The translations under genes and the position numbers were made by a program. A stretch of DNA of 32,228 nucleotides from Thiotrichales bacterium (GTDB lineage: Bacteria > Pseudomonadota > Gammaproteobacteria > Thiomicrospirales > Thiomicrospiraceae), in the NCBI GenBank assembly GCA_027036095.1, contig JALVTA010000126.1:1-32228 (forward strand), in the 5' to 3' direction. Positions 1 to 7,236 of this stretch are shown in pieces. The notes below the pieces were generated by a model. That model was not told the DNA's origin. It saw only the letters and a list, made by a program, of their open reading frames with translations, and searched no databases. Position 1 is the stretch's first letter, and every line of letters begins with the position of its first letter.

Positions 1-260
1 CCCTGAGCCAGCACCGTGTGCAGGGGCGACTCCACGGATTCGGCGGGGCGCTGGGCGAGAATTTCAATCTCCGCCAGCTTCTTGCCTGCGCTGACCAGCC
101 GGGCCAGCGCGGCCTGACCTGCGCCGTTGAACACTTCTATCTGGTCGCCGGGGCCGAGGCGCAGCACCCGCGTCAGGTAGTGGGCCGCCGCCTCCGGCAG
201 CGGGATGACGCGCTCGCCGGTATAGTCGACAGGGAGGTAGAGGCGGTGCTTGAGGCTCAT
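1..260 (-). CDS. rsmE: 16S rRNA m3U1498 methyltransferase RsmE, N-terminal part (cut by window edge)
   Basis: Reading leftward from an ATG at 260, 86 codons stay open to the edge of the window. The protein begins MSLKHRLYLPVDYTG and continues with AAHYLTRVLRLGPGDQIEVFNGAGQ. This is the N-terminal PUA-like RNA-binding domain of RsmE, including the HxLxxVLRLxxGD pattern. The enzyme belongs to the SPOUT class and methylates N3 of U1498 in 16S rRNA. The catalytic knot domain lies outside the window. The start codon overlaps the metF stop as ATGA, so the two genes are probably translationally coupled. Identity comes from the N-terminal pattern only. Confidence 0.85.
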   Translation of the reverse strand, partial: MSLKHRLYLPVDYTGERVIPLPEAAAHYLTRVLRLGPGDQIEVFNGAGQAALARLVSAGKKLAEIEILAQRPAESVESPLHTVLAQ

Positions 261-1123
261 GCGGGGCGATGGAAGGTGAGCGCCTGTACGATGCTGCGGG
301 TGGGTTCCACCTGGTTCATGGTGTAGAAGTGCAGCCCGGGTGCGCCCGCATCCAGCAGGCGCTGGCACAGGGTGATGACGAAGTCCCGTCCGAAGGCGCG
401 CAGCCCTTCCATGTCGCCGCGGTCGGAGAAGCCTTCCAGCCGGCACCGCAGCCAGCGGGGCACTTCGGCACCGCACATGTTGGAGAAGCGCATCAGCTGG
501 TCGTAGTTGGTGATGGGCATGATGCCGGGCACGATGGGCAGGTCGATGCCGGCCGCCTCGCAGCTGTCGATGAAGTAGAGATAGCTGTCCACATTGTAGA
601 AGTACTGGGTGATGGCCGCATCCGCGCCCTGATCCACCTTGTATTTGAACCAGCGGATGCCTTCGTCGCAGTTTTTCGCCTGCGGGTGGGTCTCCGGATA
701 GGCGGCCACTTCCAATTTGAAGCGGTCGCCGGTCTGCTCGCGGATGAAACGGATCAGGTCGGAAGCATACTTGAACTCGCCCGGGTCCAGCATGCCGGAG
801 GGCAGATCACCGCGCAGGGCGACAATGCGGTTGACACCCAGCTGGTCATAGGTGTGCAGCAGTTCCAGTACGCTTTCTTTCGTCTGGCCGATGCAGGTCA
901 GATGCGGCGCGGCATCGAAAGGCGTCTCCTGCTGGATGTAGGTCACCGTTTCCACCGTGCGTGCCTGAGTGGTGCCGCCGGCGCCATAGGTGACGGAAAT
1001 GTATTCGGGCTTGAGGGTGCCCAGCTCGGCGATGGTGCCCTTGAGCTTTTCGAAACCTTCGTCGGTACGGGGCGGGAAGAATTCCAGGCTGACCGGCTGG
1101 GGGTATTTCTGCTGTGATTGCAT
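257..1123 (-). CDS. metF: Methylenetetrahydrofolate reductase MetF
   Basis: This 288-residue protein has the usual bacterial MetF length (E. coli about 296). It reduces 5,10-methylene-THF to 5-methyl-THF with a flavin cofactor and so supplies the methyl group for methionine. The N-terminal VSLEFFPPRTDEG carries the conserved FFPP motif with its catalytic Glu. VTYGAGGTT and ALRGDLP are the other family signatures, and the TIM-barrel pattern continues to the end with FYTMNQVEPT. It lies downstream of metK across a 242-base gap and overlaps rsmE by four bases. In many proteobacteria ahcY with an SAH riboswitch sits between metK and metF; neither is seen here. The ribosome-binding site is weak (GGAACC about 9 bases before ATG). 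Confidence 0.96.
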   Translation of the reverse strand: MQSQQKYPQPVSLEFFPPRTDEGFEKLKGTIAELGTLKPEYISVTYGAGGTTQARTVETVTYIQQETPFDAAPHLTCIGQTKESVLELLHTYDQLGVNRIVALRGDLPSGMLDPGEFKYASDLIRFIREQTGDRFKLEVAAYPETHPQAKNCDEGIRWFKYKVDQGADAAITQYFYNVDSYLYFIDSCEAAGIDLPIVPGIMPITNYDQLMRFSNMCGAEVPRWLRCRLEGFSDRGDMEGLRAFGRDFVITLCQRLLDAGAPGLHFYTMNQVEPTRSIVQALTFHRPA

Positions 1124-1195
1124 GATGGGGTTCCGCGTTTTTTCCGTGAATGGGCCGCTATGGCAGAAAAACTGGCTACTGGCAGGCGCAGGACA

Positions 1196-1225
1196 ATTCT
1201 TGCCTGCTCATGGCTTTGCCGTCAA
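1196..1225 (-). promoter_or_regulatory. Candidate metF promoter
   Basis: In the metK-metF gap the minus strand reads TTGACG (1225-1220), an 18-base spacer, then AAGAAT (1201-1196). This fits a sigma-70 promoter at 5/6 and 4/6 consensus. The start site would fall near 1189, giving a leader of about 65 bases. The same gap holds hairpin-capable inverted repeats (GCCGTT/AACGGC at 1308-1322; GATCAG/CTGATC at 1267-1290) without a T run. This is pattern matching only. Confidence 0.3.
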
Positions 1226-1365
1226 GCAGCTGTATGCCTTGAGCCGGGCATGGCAGAACGCCCTTCGATCAGACGCTTGCCATGCTGATCCGGCCCTGAG
1301 GCCAACAGCCGTTTCAACGGCGTCGAAAAGCGTTTGTGCAGGATGGCCTGCTCCGTCCCGCAATG

Positions 1366-2523
1366 TTACAGTTCGGCGGCTGCTCGAAGAACCTCCGCCT
1401 TGTCCGTGCGCTCCCAGCTGAACTCCGGCAGCTCGCGACCGAAGTGACCGTAGGCCGCCGTCTTGCGGTAGATGGGCCGTTTCAGATCCAGCATGGCGAT
1501 CAGGCCCTTGGGACGCAGGTCAAAGTGCTCGCGCACCAGCTGTTCGATGGTCTCCAGCGGCACCTTTTCCGTGCCGAAGCAGTCAAGGCTGATGGAGGTG
1601 GGCTCGGCCACGCCGATGGCATAGGAAACCTGAATCTCGCATTTGTCCGCCAGTCCTGCGGCAACGATGTTCTTGGCCACATAGCGACCGGCGTAGGCGG
1701 CAGAGCGGTCCACCTTGGAGGGGTCCTTGCCGGAGAAGGCGCCGCCGCCGTGACGGGCCATGCCGCCGTAGGTGTCCACGATGATCTTGCGCCCGGTCAG
1801 ACCGGCATCGCCTACCGGACCGCCGATGACGAAGCGGCCGGTGGGGTTGATGTGGTAGCGGGTGTCCCTGTGCAGCCATTCGGCGGGCAGCACCGGCTTG
1901 ATGATCTCCTCCATCACCGCCTCGCGGATCACCTCGTTGGAGATGTCCGGATCGTGCTGGGTGGAGACGACCACCGCATCCACCGCCACCGGCTGGCCGT
2001 CCCGGTAGCGCAGGGTGACCTGGCTCTTGGCGTCCGGGCGCAGCCAGGGCAGATGCTTGGCCTTGCGCAGGAAGGCCTGCCGTTCCATCAGCCGGTGGGC
2101 GTAGTAGATGGGGGCGGGCATCAGCTGTTCGGTCTCGTTGGTGGCGTAGCCGAACATCAGCCCCTGATCGCCGGCGCCCTGTTCGTGCTCTTCGGATTCG
2201 TCCACGCCCATGGCGATGTCGGGGGACTGCTTGCCGATGGCGGAGAGCACCGCGCAGGTGTCGCCGTCAAAACCATAGTCCGCCTTGTCGTAGCCGATCT
2301 CTTTGACCACCTGGCGCACCAGCTCTTCCAGATCCACCCAGGCTTCGGTGGTGATCTCGCCGCCCACCAGCACCATGCCGGTCTTGACAAAGGTTTCGCA
2401 GGCCACGCGGGCGTCCGGGTCCTGTCTGAGGATTTCGTCCAGAATGGCGTCGGAGATCTGATCGGCAATCTTGTCCGGATGCCCTTCGGAGACGGATTCG
2501 GAAGTAAAGATGTAGTCGCTCAT
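1366..2523 (-). CDS. metK: S-adenosylmethionine synthase MetK
   Basis: The protein has 385 residues, the normal MetK length (E. coli 384). It makes S-adenosylmethionine from ATP and methionine as a cytosolic tetramer. The start MSDYIFTSESVSEGHPDKIADQISDAILD is the MetK N-terminal signature with the ATP-binding His of GHPDK. GAGDQGLMFGYA is the flexible-loop signature near residue 120. GGGAFSGKDPSKVDRS near residue 262 is the P-loop-like signature. A SAM-II-type riboswitch precedes it, separated by a pyrimidine-rich stretch (about 2530-2576), so end-product feedback on expression is likely. It lies upstream of metF on the same strand. Confidence 0.98.
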   Translation of the reverse strand: MSDYIFTSESVSEGHPDKIADQISDAILDEILRQDPDARVACETFVKTGMVLVGGEITTEAWVDLEELVRQVVKEIGYDKADYGFDGDTCAVLSAIGKQSPDIAMGVDESEEHEQGAGDQGLMFGYATNETEQLMPAPIYYAHRLMERQAFLRKAKHLPWLRPDAKSQVTLRYRDGQPVAVDAVVVSTQHDPDISNEVIREAVMEEIIKPVLPAEWLHRDTRYHINPTGRFVIGGPVGDAGLTGRKIIVDTYGGMARHGGGAFSGKDPSKVDRSAAYAGRYVAKNIVAAGLADKCEIQVSYAIGVAEPTSISLDCFGTEKVPLETIEQLVREHFDLRPKGLIAMLDLKRPIYRKTAAYGHFGRELPEFSWERTDKAEVLRAAAEL

Positions 2524-2585
2524 GTCCTGTGTTCCCGTGTTGTGATGACAGATGAGCGGCGGGCGGGAGGAGGAGAAGGTTCGAC

Positions 2586-2643
2586 CTCTCGCTTTAGCCG
2601 CATTTGTAACGCGCCCGCAAGCTGAGACTCAAATCGGCGCGAA
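2586..2643 (-). promoter_or_regulatory. SAM-II (SAM-alpha)-type riboswitch upstream of metK
   Basis: Read leftward from 2642, the leader contains the elements of the SAM-II H-type pseudoknot in order. The P1 5' strand CGCGCC (2641-2636) pairs with GGCGCG (2615-2610). The first-loop segment ATTTG (2634-2630) pairs with CAAAT (2606-2602) to form the pseudoknot helix. The conserved CTTGC lies just before the P1 3' strand, and the conserved GCTAAA follows at 2598-2593. The order and sequence match the known SAM-II core as I recall it. The related SAM-V class shares this core and cannot be excluded. It sits directly upstream of metK, whose enzyme makes SAM. An extended -10 promoter puts the start site at its first base. 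Confidence 0.85.
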
Positions 2644-2650
2644 AAGACTA

Positions 2651-2659
2651 ATTATATCA
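2651..2659 (-). promoter_or_regulatory. Extended -10 promoter for metK leader
   Basis: The minus strand carries TGATATAAT, a perfect TGn-TATAAT extended -10 element with no good -35 (that position lies in the tRNA 3' end). Initiation would occur around 2643-2644, which is precisely the 5' edge of the riboswitch pseudoknot. That agreement supports both calls. Confidence 0.7.
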
Positions 2660-2674
2660 CGAAGTTGGGAAGGA

Positions 2675-2750
2675 TGGCGCGCCCACCAGGACTCGAACCT
2701 GGAGCTAGGGCTTAGGAGGCCCCTGTTTTATCCCGTTAAACTATGGGCGC
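2675..2750 (-). tRNA. tRNA-Arg (anticodon CCU)
   Basis: The minus strand folds as a 76-base tRNA with an encoded CCA end (2677-2675). The acceptor GCGCCCA (2750-2744) pairs with TGGGCGC (2685-2679). The T arm is CCAGG-TTCGAGT-CCTGG. The anticodon stem GGGGC/GCCCT closes the loop CTCCTAA (2718-2712), with anticodon CCT at 2716-2714. The loop is identical to that of E. coli argW as I remember it. It decodes AGG. It lies between the apaH-linked membrane protein gene and metK and has its own promoter-like element. Confidence 0.96.
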
Positions 2751-2768
2751 GTGGAGAAAGGCGGGGGA

Positions 2769-2777
2769 ATTATAGCA
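2769..2777 (-). promoter_or_regulatory. Extended -10 promoter for tRNA-Arg
   Basis: TGCTATAAT on the minus strand is a perfect extended -10, beginning directly after the stop codon of the upstream gene (2780-2778). The start site would be near 2762, 12 bases before the mature tRNA. The discriminator after the -10 is TCCCCCGCC. A GC-rich discriminator is the mark of stable-RNA promoters under stringent (ppGpp) control, so that regulation is inferred. Confidence 0.65.
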
Positions 2778-3668
2778 TCAGGCGAAGAAGTCGGGTTCCA
2801 CGGAGAGCTCACCTGCGGCAGCCAGCCTGCGTCCGGTGTCCATGATCTTGTCCACACTGATTTTGGCGCGGGTCTTGTCCAGTTTCTGCACCTTGATCAG
2901 TTCAGTCTTGATGTTCTGGGCAATGAGCACGCTCAGATGGCCGAGCACCCGCCGCGCCAGTTTTTCGTCATGGGCCAGCAGCAGCAGGTTGAGGATGTCC
3001 TGTTCGCTGACCTGTTCCAGCAGCGTGGCCAGGTCGTCATCGTCCAGCAGCAGCAGGCGGCGTGCGCGTTCCTCGTAATACTTGATGGGTCGACCGATGG
3101 TGCGCAGGGTGTCGCGTTTGATCAGCCACCAAGTCTGGAACTTGACGGGATCCAGCTGTTCGCGCAGGAGCCGGACCGCCTCGCGGTACTGGGGAATGTA
3201 GCCGTAGAAACCGTCCTGCAGGGCCTTGATGAGGGGGCGGTACTTTTTGGGCAGGAAGTCCTGAAAGTAGATGAGCAGACCGGTATCCCCCTCCACTTCG
3301 GAGATGTAGTTTTCCACCGCCTGGCGGGCGGCCTGCATCAGCGCCTTTTCGTAGCGGTCCAGCAGGCGGCCGATCAGCAGCAGGGTCAGGGCCGCCACCA
3401 CGAAGCTGGGAATGAGATAGCCGCTGAGGGCGGAAAAAAGCCAGGTGAGCAGAAAGAGCAGCAGGGCGCCGACCGGCATCACCAGCACCCGGGCCCACTT
3501 CCATTTGCCGAGCATTTCTGCGGAGACCTGCTCCAGATCGAGGCGGTTCAGGTCGATGGCGTTGAGACGATCGAGCAGATCGTTGGCGGAGGGCATGTCG
3601 TCATAGAAGACGTCGACCTGTTCTTCACTCTCGGGGGGCGGGGTGTCCGGCAGGGCGTTGTCGCTCAC
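2778..3668 (-). CDS. Unrecognised membrane protein with two adjacent transmembrane helices
   Basis: I do not recognise the family of this 296-residue protein. The first 70 residues are acidic and polar, rich in Pro, Asp and Glu (SDNALPDTPPPESEEQVDVF). Two hydrophobic segments follow at about 73-92 (VLVMPVGALLLFLLTWLF) and 95-113 (GYLIPSFVVAALTLLLIG), forming a helical hairpin. The remaining 180 residues are charged, probably helical and cytosolic, with Arg/Leu-rich patches (RARRLLLLDDDDLATLLEQV). No catalytic motif is evident. Its ATG overlaps the apaH stop (ATGA), so it is the last gene of the lptD-apaH run and is co-translated with apaH. It is clearly a real gene; no function is assigned. 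Confidence 0.8.
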   Translation of the reverse strand: MSDNALPDTPPPESEEQVDVFYDDMPSANDLLDRLNAIDLNRLDLEQVSAEMLGKWKWARVLVMPVGALLLFLLTWLFSALSGYLIPSFVVAALTLLLIGRLLDRYEKALMQAARQAVENYISEVEGDTGLLIYFQDFLPKKYRPLIKALQDGFYGYIPQYREAVRLLREQLDPVKFQTWWLIKRDTLRTIGRPIKYYEERARRLLLLDDDDLATLLEQVSEQDILNLLLLAHDEKLARRVLGHLSVLIAQNIKTELIKVQKLDKTRAKISVDKIMDTGRRLAAAGELSVEPDFFA

Positions 3669-4510
3669 GAATGTTTACCGGGTTGCAGGGTATGGGGACA
3701 TTGTAGGGTGTGGCGGGTGCCGTCTTCAACTCGCCAGGCGGTCAGCTGGCCGCCCCACAGGCAGCCGGTGTCCAGCGCGTGCACGTTGTAGCCGTCGTAG
3801 GCACCGAGGGTGGACCAGTGACCGAAGAAGATGGTGCGGTCCTTGTTGCGCCGGGCAGGGTGCACGAACCAGGGCGCGTAGCCTTTCGGCTGGTTGCCGG
3901 GCGCAGCCTTGCACTGGAATTCCAGGCAGCCGCGCGGGTCGCAGTAGCGCATGCGGCAGAAGGCATTGACCGCGTAGCGCAGCCGGTCCCAGCTGGTAAG
4001 CCCTTCGTGCCAGCAGGCCGGCTCCGAGCCGAACAGATGTTCGCGCACGAAGGTCTGCCAGTCCGCATCGCGCAGCCGTTCAGCCACCGCCCCGGCTTCC
4101 TGCCGGGCCTGCTGGTGGGTCCACTGGGGCGGGATGCCCGCATGCACCATGGCCAGGTTATGAATCTCGTGGGTCAGGTAGAGGGGCTGCTGGCGCAGCC
4201 AGTCGATCAGGCTGTCGCGGTCCGGGGCGTTGAGAATGTCATCCAGGGTGTCCTTTCTGGATCTGAAGCGGGTCAGCCCGACGGCCTGGGCCAGCAGGTG
4301 GAAATCATGGTTGCCCAGCACCATGCGTCCCCGACCGCTTTCTTCCAGTCGGCGCACGAAGCGCAGGCACTCCAGCGACTGGGGGCCCCGGTTGACCACA
4401 TCCCCCACGAACCACAGCTCATCCGCAGCCGGGTCATAGTCGATCTGCCGGAGCAGTTGCTGAAGGGGATCGAAACAGCCCTGCAGGTCACCGATGATGT
4501 AAAGCGCCAT
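3665..4510 (-). CDS. apaH: Symmetrical bis(5'-nucleosyl)-tetraphosphatase ApaH
   Basis: This 281-residue protein matches ApaH in length. It cleaves Ap4A to two ADP and also removes Np4-type caps from RNA. It is a calcineurin-like metallophosphatase. Metal-binding motifs are visible in order: GDLQGC at residues 7-12, GDVVNRGP about 30 residues later, and GNHDFHLLA. Family signatures IHNLAMVHAGIPPQW and FGHWSTLGA follow. The start overlaps the rsmA stop as TGATG, the usual rsmA-apaH coupling in gammaproteobacteria. The membrane protein gene overlaps its end. Confidence 0.97.
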   Translation of the reverse strand: MALYIIGDLQGCFDPLQQLLRQIDYDPAADELWFVGDVVNRGPQSLECLRFVRRLEESGRGRMVLGNHDFHLLAQAVGLTRFRSRKDTLDDILNAPDRDSLIDWLRQQPLYLTHEIHNLAMVHAGIPPQWTHQQARQEAGAVAERLRDADWQTFVREHLFGSEPACWHEGLTSWDRLRYAVNAFCRMRYCDPRGCLEFQCKAAPGNQPKGYAPWFVHPARRNKDRTIFFGHWSTLGAYDGYNVHALDTGCLWGGQLTAWRVEDGTRHTLQCPHTLQPGKHS

Positions 4511-5286
4511 CAGCCTTTCTCCACCAGGTGGTTGCTCAGTCGAACGAATGCTTCTACCGGGACGGCTTCCGCCCGCAGGGTGGGGTCGATGCCAACTTCC
4601 TCCAGATCTTCCGGCGTGGCCAGCCCTTTGAGGGTGTTGCGCAGGGTCTTGCGGCGCTGGCTGAAGGCCTGTTTGACCAGCGCCTCAAGATGCGCCTCGT
4701 CACGCGCCGGCACCGGGAAGGGGCGGGGCACGAGGCGCACGATGGCCGAATCCACCTTGGGAGGGGGCGTAAAGTTGCCCGGCCCGATGGTGAACAGCAT
4801 GGTAGCGTCGCAGTGATACTGCACCATGACGCTCAGGCGCCCGTAGGTCTTGCTGCCAGGTGAGGCGGTCATGCGTTCAACCACTTCCTTCTGCAGCATG
4901 AAGTGCATGTCCCGGATGAGATGTTTGAAGCCGAGCAGGTGGAAGATCAGCGGACTGGAGATGTTGTAGGGCAGGTTGCCGACCACGCGCAGGGGGGTGG
5001 GGGTCAGCTGGCTGAAGTCGAATTGCAGCGCATCGGCCTGATGCAGGGTGATGTTGTCAAACGGTGCGAACAGCTTTTCCAGCTTCGGGATCAGATCCCG
5101 GTCGATCTCGATCACATCCAGCCGGGCGCCGCTGCGGGCCAGTGGGAGGGTGATGGCCGCCTCGCCGGGGCCGATCTCCACCAGATGATCTTCCGGACGG
5201 GGATCGACGGCGCGCACGATGCGCTCGATCACCCGGCGATTGTTGAGAAAATTCTGTCCGAAGCGCTTCTTATGTCGGTGTCCCAT
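4510..5286 (-). CDS. rsmA: 16S rRNA A1518/A1519 dimethyltransferase RsmA (KsgA)
   Basis: The 258-residue protein dimethylates two adjacent adenines in the 3' hairpin of 16S rRNA late in 30S assembly. It begins HKKRFGQNFLNNRRVIERIV, the RsmA start signature. The SAM-binding motif is VEIGPGEAAIT, followed by IEIDRDL. The catalytic motif IV is NLPYNIS. The C-terminal domain carries SQRRKTLRNTLKG. It overlaps pdxA by 17 bases upstream and apaH downstream, so the run is translationally coupled. Confidence 0.98.
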   Translation of the reverse strand: MGHRHKKRFGQNFLNNRRVIERIVRAVDPRPEDHLVEIGPGEAAITLPLARSGARLDVIEIDRDLIPKLEKLFAPFDNITLHQADALQFDFSQLTPTPLRVVGNLPYNISSPLIFHLLGFKHLIRDMHFMLQKEVVERMTASPGSKTYGRLSVMVQYHCDATMLFTIGPGNFTPPPKVDSAIVRLVPRPFPVPARDEAHLEALVKQAFSQRRKTLRNTLKGLATPEDLEEVGIDPTLRAEAVPVEAFVRLSNHLVEKG

Positions 5287-6247
5287 CGTTCATCTCCCGG
5301 GCGACCTGAAGGGCGTAGGCCAGACTGCCGGTGTCGGCCTGCCCGGTGCCGGCCAGATCCAGTGCCGTGCCGTGATCGACCGAGGTGCGCACGAACGGCA
5401 GCCCCAGCGTGATATTGACGGCACGGCCGAACCCCTTGTATTTGAGTACCGGCAGTCCCTGGTCGTGATACATGGCCAGCACGGCGTCCGCCTTCGCCAG
5501 CCAGCGGGGGGTGAACAGAGTGTCCGCAGGCAGCGGGCCGGTCAGGTTCAGGCCCTGTCTGCGCAACCGCATCAGCGTTGGTTCGATGATCTCCAGCTCC
5601 TCGCGGCCAAGATGCCCCTGCTCGCCGGCATGGGGGTTGAGCCCGGCCACAAGGATGCGGGGTGCTGCGATACCGAAGTGTCGGCGCAGGCTGTCGTCCA
5701 GAATGGTGAGTACCTGTTCCAGCCGTTCCGGTGTGATGGCATCGGCCACCTGTCGCAACGGCAGGTGGGTGGTGGCCAGCGCCACACGCAGTCCCTCCGT
5801 AGCCAGCATCATCACCACCCGGTCCACGCCCGCCAGTGCCTGAAAGAATTCGGTGTGGCCGGTAAAGGGCAGTCCGGCGTCGTTGATGACGCCCTTGTGC
5901 AGCGGCCCGGTCACCACGGCGGAAAATCGGCCGCTGAGGCAACCTTCTCCGGCGGTGCGCAGCTGTTCAAGTACATAGGAGGCGTTGGCAGGGTCAGGGC
6001 GGCCTGCTTCGACGGGAGCACGCAGGGAAACGGGCAGCACCTGAAGCTGACCGGGCGTGGCGGTCACGGACTGGCCGTCCCGCCATTCGTTCAGCCGCAC
6101 CGGCAGGCCGAGCTGCTGCGCCCGTTCTTCAAGCAGGGCAGGGTCGGCCAGCACGACGGCAGCCAGTCCGGATTGGGCCAGCTGAATGACCAGATCCGGG
6201 CCGATGCCGGCCGGCTCGCCGGTGGTGAGGACAAGTGGGGCCTTCAC
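5270..6247 (-). CDS. pdxA: 4-hydroxythreonine-4-phosphate dehydrogenase PdxA
   Basis: The protein has 325 residues, as expected for PdxA (E. coli 329). It oxidises 4-phosphohydroxy-L-threonine in the DXP-dependent route to pyridoxal phosphate. TTGEPAGIGPDLVIQLA is the N-terminal signature. VVTGPLHKGVINDAGLPFTGHTEFF contains the substrate- and metal-binding Lys and His residues. GLNPHAGEQGHLGREE and MYHDQGLPVLKYKGFGRAVN complete the family pattern. It overlaps surA by four bases and rsmA by 17. Confidence 0.97.
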   Translation of the reverse strand: MKAPLVLTTGEPAGIGPDLVIQLAQSGLAAVVLADPALLEERAQQLGLPVRLNEWRDGQSVTATPGQLQVLPVSLRAPVEAGRPDPANASYVLEQLRTAGEGCLSGRFSAVVTGPLHKGVINDAGLPFTGHTEFFQALAGVDRVVMMLATEGLRVALATTHLPLRQVADAITPERLEQVLTILDDSLRRHFGIAAPRILVAGLNPHAGEQGHLGREELEIIEPTLMRLRRQGLNLTGPLPADTLFTPRWLAKADAVLAMYHDQGLPVLKYKGFGRAVNITLGLPFVRTSVDHGTALDLAGTGQADTGSLAYALQVAREMNDGTPT

Positions 6248-7227
6248 GGTTTCAGCGTGGCCGGGTCATCGAGGTAGATCTTGACGTTGGCCTCATCCCG
6301 CAGGCGGCGCAGCCACAGGGTCAGCAGTTCGCTGGCCTTTCGCAACCGCAGTTTGGTGGCCGCCTTCTGGCGCAGGTCGTCGCCCACCTGCGGGGCAGCG
6401 TCCTCGACGCCTTCCAGTTTGAGGATGTGGAAGCCGCCCGGACTGCGCAGGACCGGTGTGATCTGTCCCGGTTGCAGGGGCTGGACGGCCTGCAGGAACA
6501 GATCCGGCAGTTCGCTGCTGCTGCGCCAGCCCAGATCCCCGCCCTTGAGGGCATTCGGACCGTTGGAATGACGTACGGCCAGCTGGGCGAAGTCGGCGCC
6601 CTGCTGCAGTTGCCGGTGGAGGTTTTCCGCCTGTTTTTTCAGCGCCTGCACCTGTTCAGGCGTGGGCGCACTGGGCAGGGCCAGCATGATCTGACGCAGG
6701 TGATAGCGTTTCTGCCCGCCGCCGGTGATCTGACTGATGTACTGGTCGATGTCCTGTTCGGTCACATCGATGCGGCGCACGACTTCCAGCTGGCGGAGCT
6801 TTTCGATCAGCAGCTGGTCGCGGATCTGGTTGTGCAGCTGTTCAAAGGCGCCGGGCTGCCGGGCCTCCAGTGCCTGGCGGAAGGCGTCAAGCGGCAGGCC
6901 GTTGGCAGCGGCAATGCGAGCCAGCTGAGCATTGACCTCCTCATCGGTTACCTGAATGCCCCGCTGTCTGGCGCGCTGAAGCTGGATGGTGCGCAGAATG
7001 AGGTTGTCGAGCACCTTGCGACGCAGGGTGGACATGTCAGGCGGCGTGATGCCCTGCTGACGCAGCTGACGCAGTGCCTCCAGTGTGGCCGCATCCAGTT
7101 CACTTTCAAGAATGGGCTGGTCATTGACCACCGCCACGATGCGATCAAGCAGTTGGGCGCTCCAGCCGGTTGCGGGCAGCAGCATGAGCAGACACAGCAG
7201 GGTCAGCGTGCGGAAAAGGGTTTTCAT
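6244..7227 (-). CDS. surA: Periplasmic chaperone SurA, short form with one parvulin domain
   Basis: SurA escorts outer-membrane proteins through the periplasm. The 327-residue protein has a signal peptide (residues 1-23, cleavage near WSA-QLLDRI). The SurA N-domain follows (LLDRIVAVVNDQPILESELD, to about 165). One parvulin domain lies at about 175-272 (YHLRQIMLALP to GGFHILKLEG). A short C-terminal helix ends it. The E. coli protein has 428 residues and two parvulin domains, so one domain is missing here. The gene is intact and sits in its standard place between lptD and pdxA. Confidence 0.93.
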   Translation of the reverse strand: MKTLFRTLTLLCLLMLLPATGWSAQLLDRIVAVVNDQPILESELDAATLEALRQLRQQGITPPDMSTLRRKVLDNLILRTIQLQRARQRGIQVTDEEVNAQLARIAAANGLPLDAFRQALEARQPGAFEQLHNQIRDQLLIEKLRQLEVVRRIDVTEQDIDQYISQITGGGQKRYHLRQIMLALPSAPTPEQVQALKKQAENLHRQLQQGADFAQLAVRHSNGPNALKGGDLGWRSSSELPDLFLQAVQPLQPGQITPVLRSPGGFHILKLEGVEDAAPQVGDDLRQKAATKLRLRKASELLTLWLRRLRDEANVKIYLDDPATLKP

Positions 7228-7236
7228 GGGCGGGCC

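Noticed and set aside
1124..1365. SAH riboswitch between metK and metF
   Set aside because: This is a common place for one, next to ahcY. I found no GAGGAGCGCTGC-type core and no ahcY, only unrelated small inverted repeats.
2552..2845. Short forward frame containing WRAHQDSNLELGLRR
   Set aside because: This is the well-known false protein read from the antisense of a tRNA gene.
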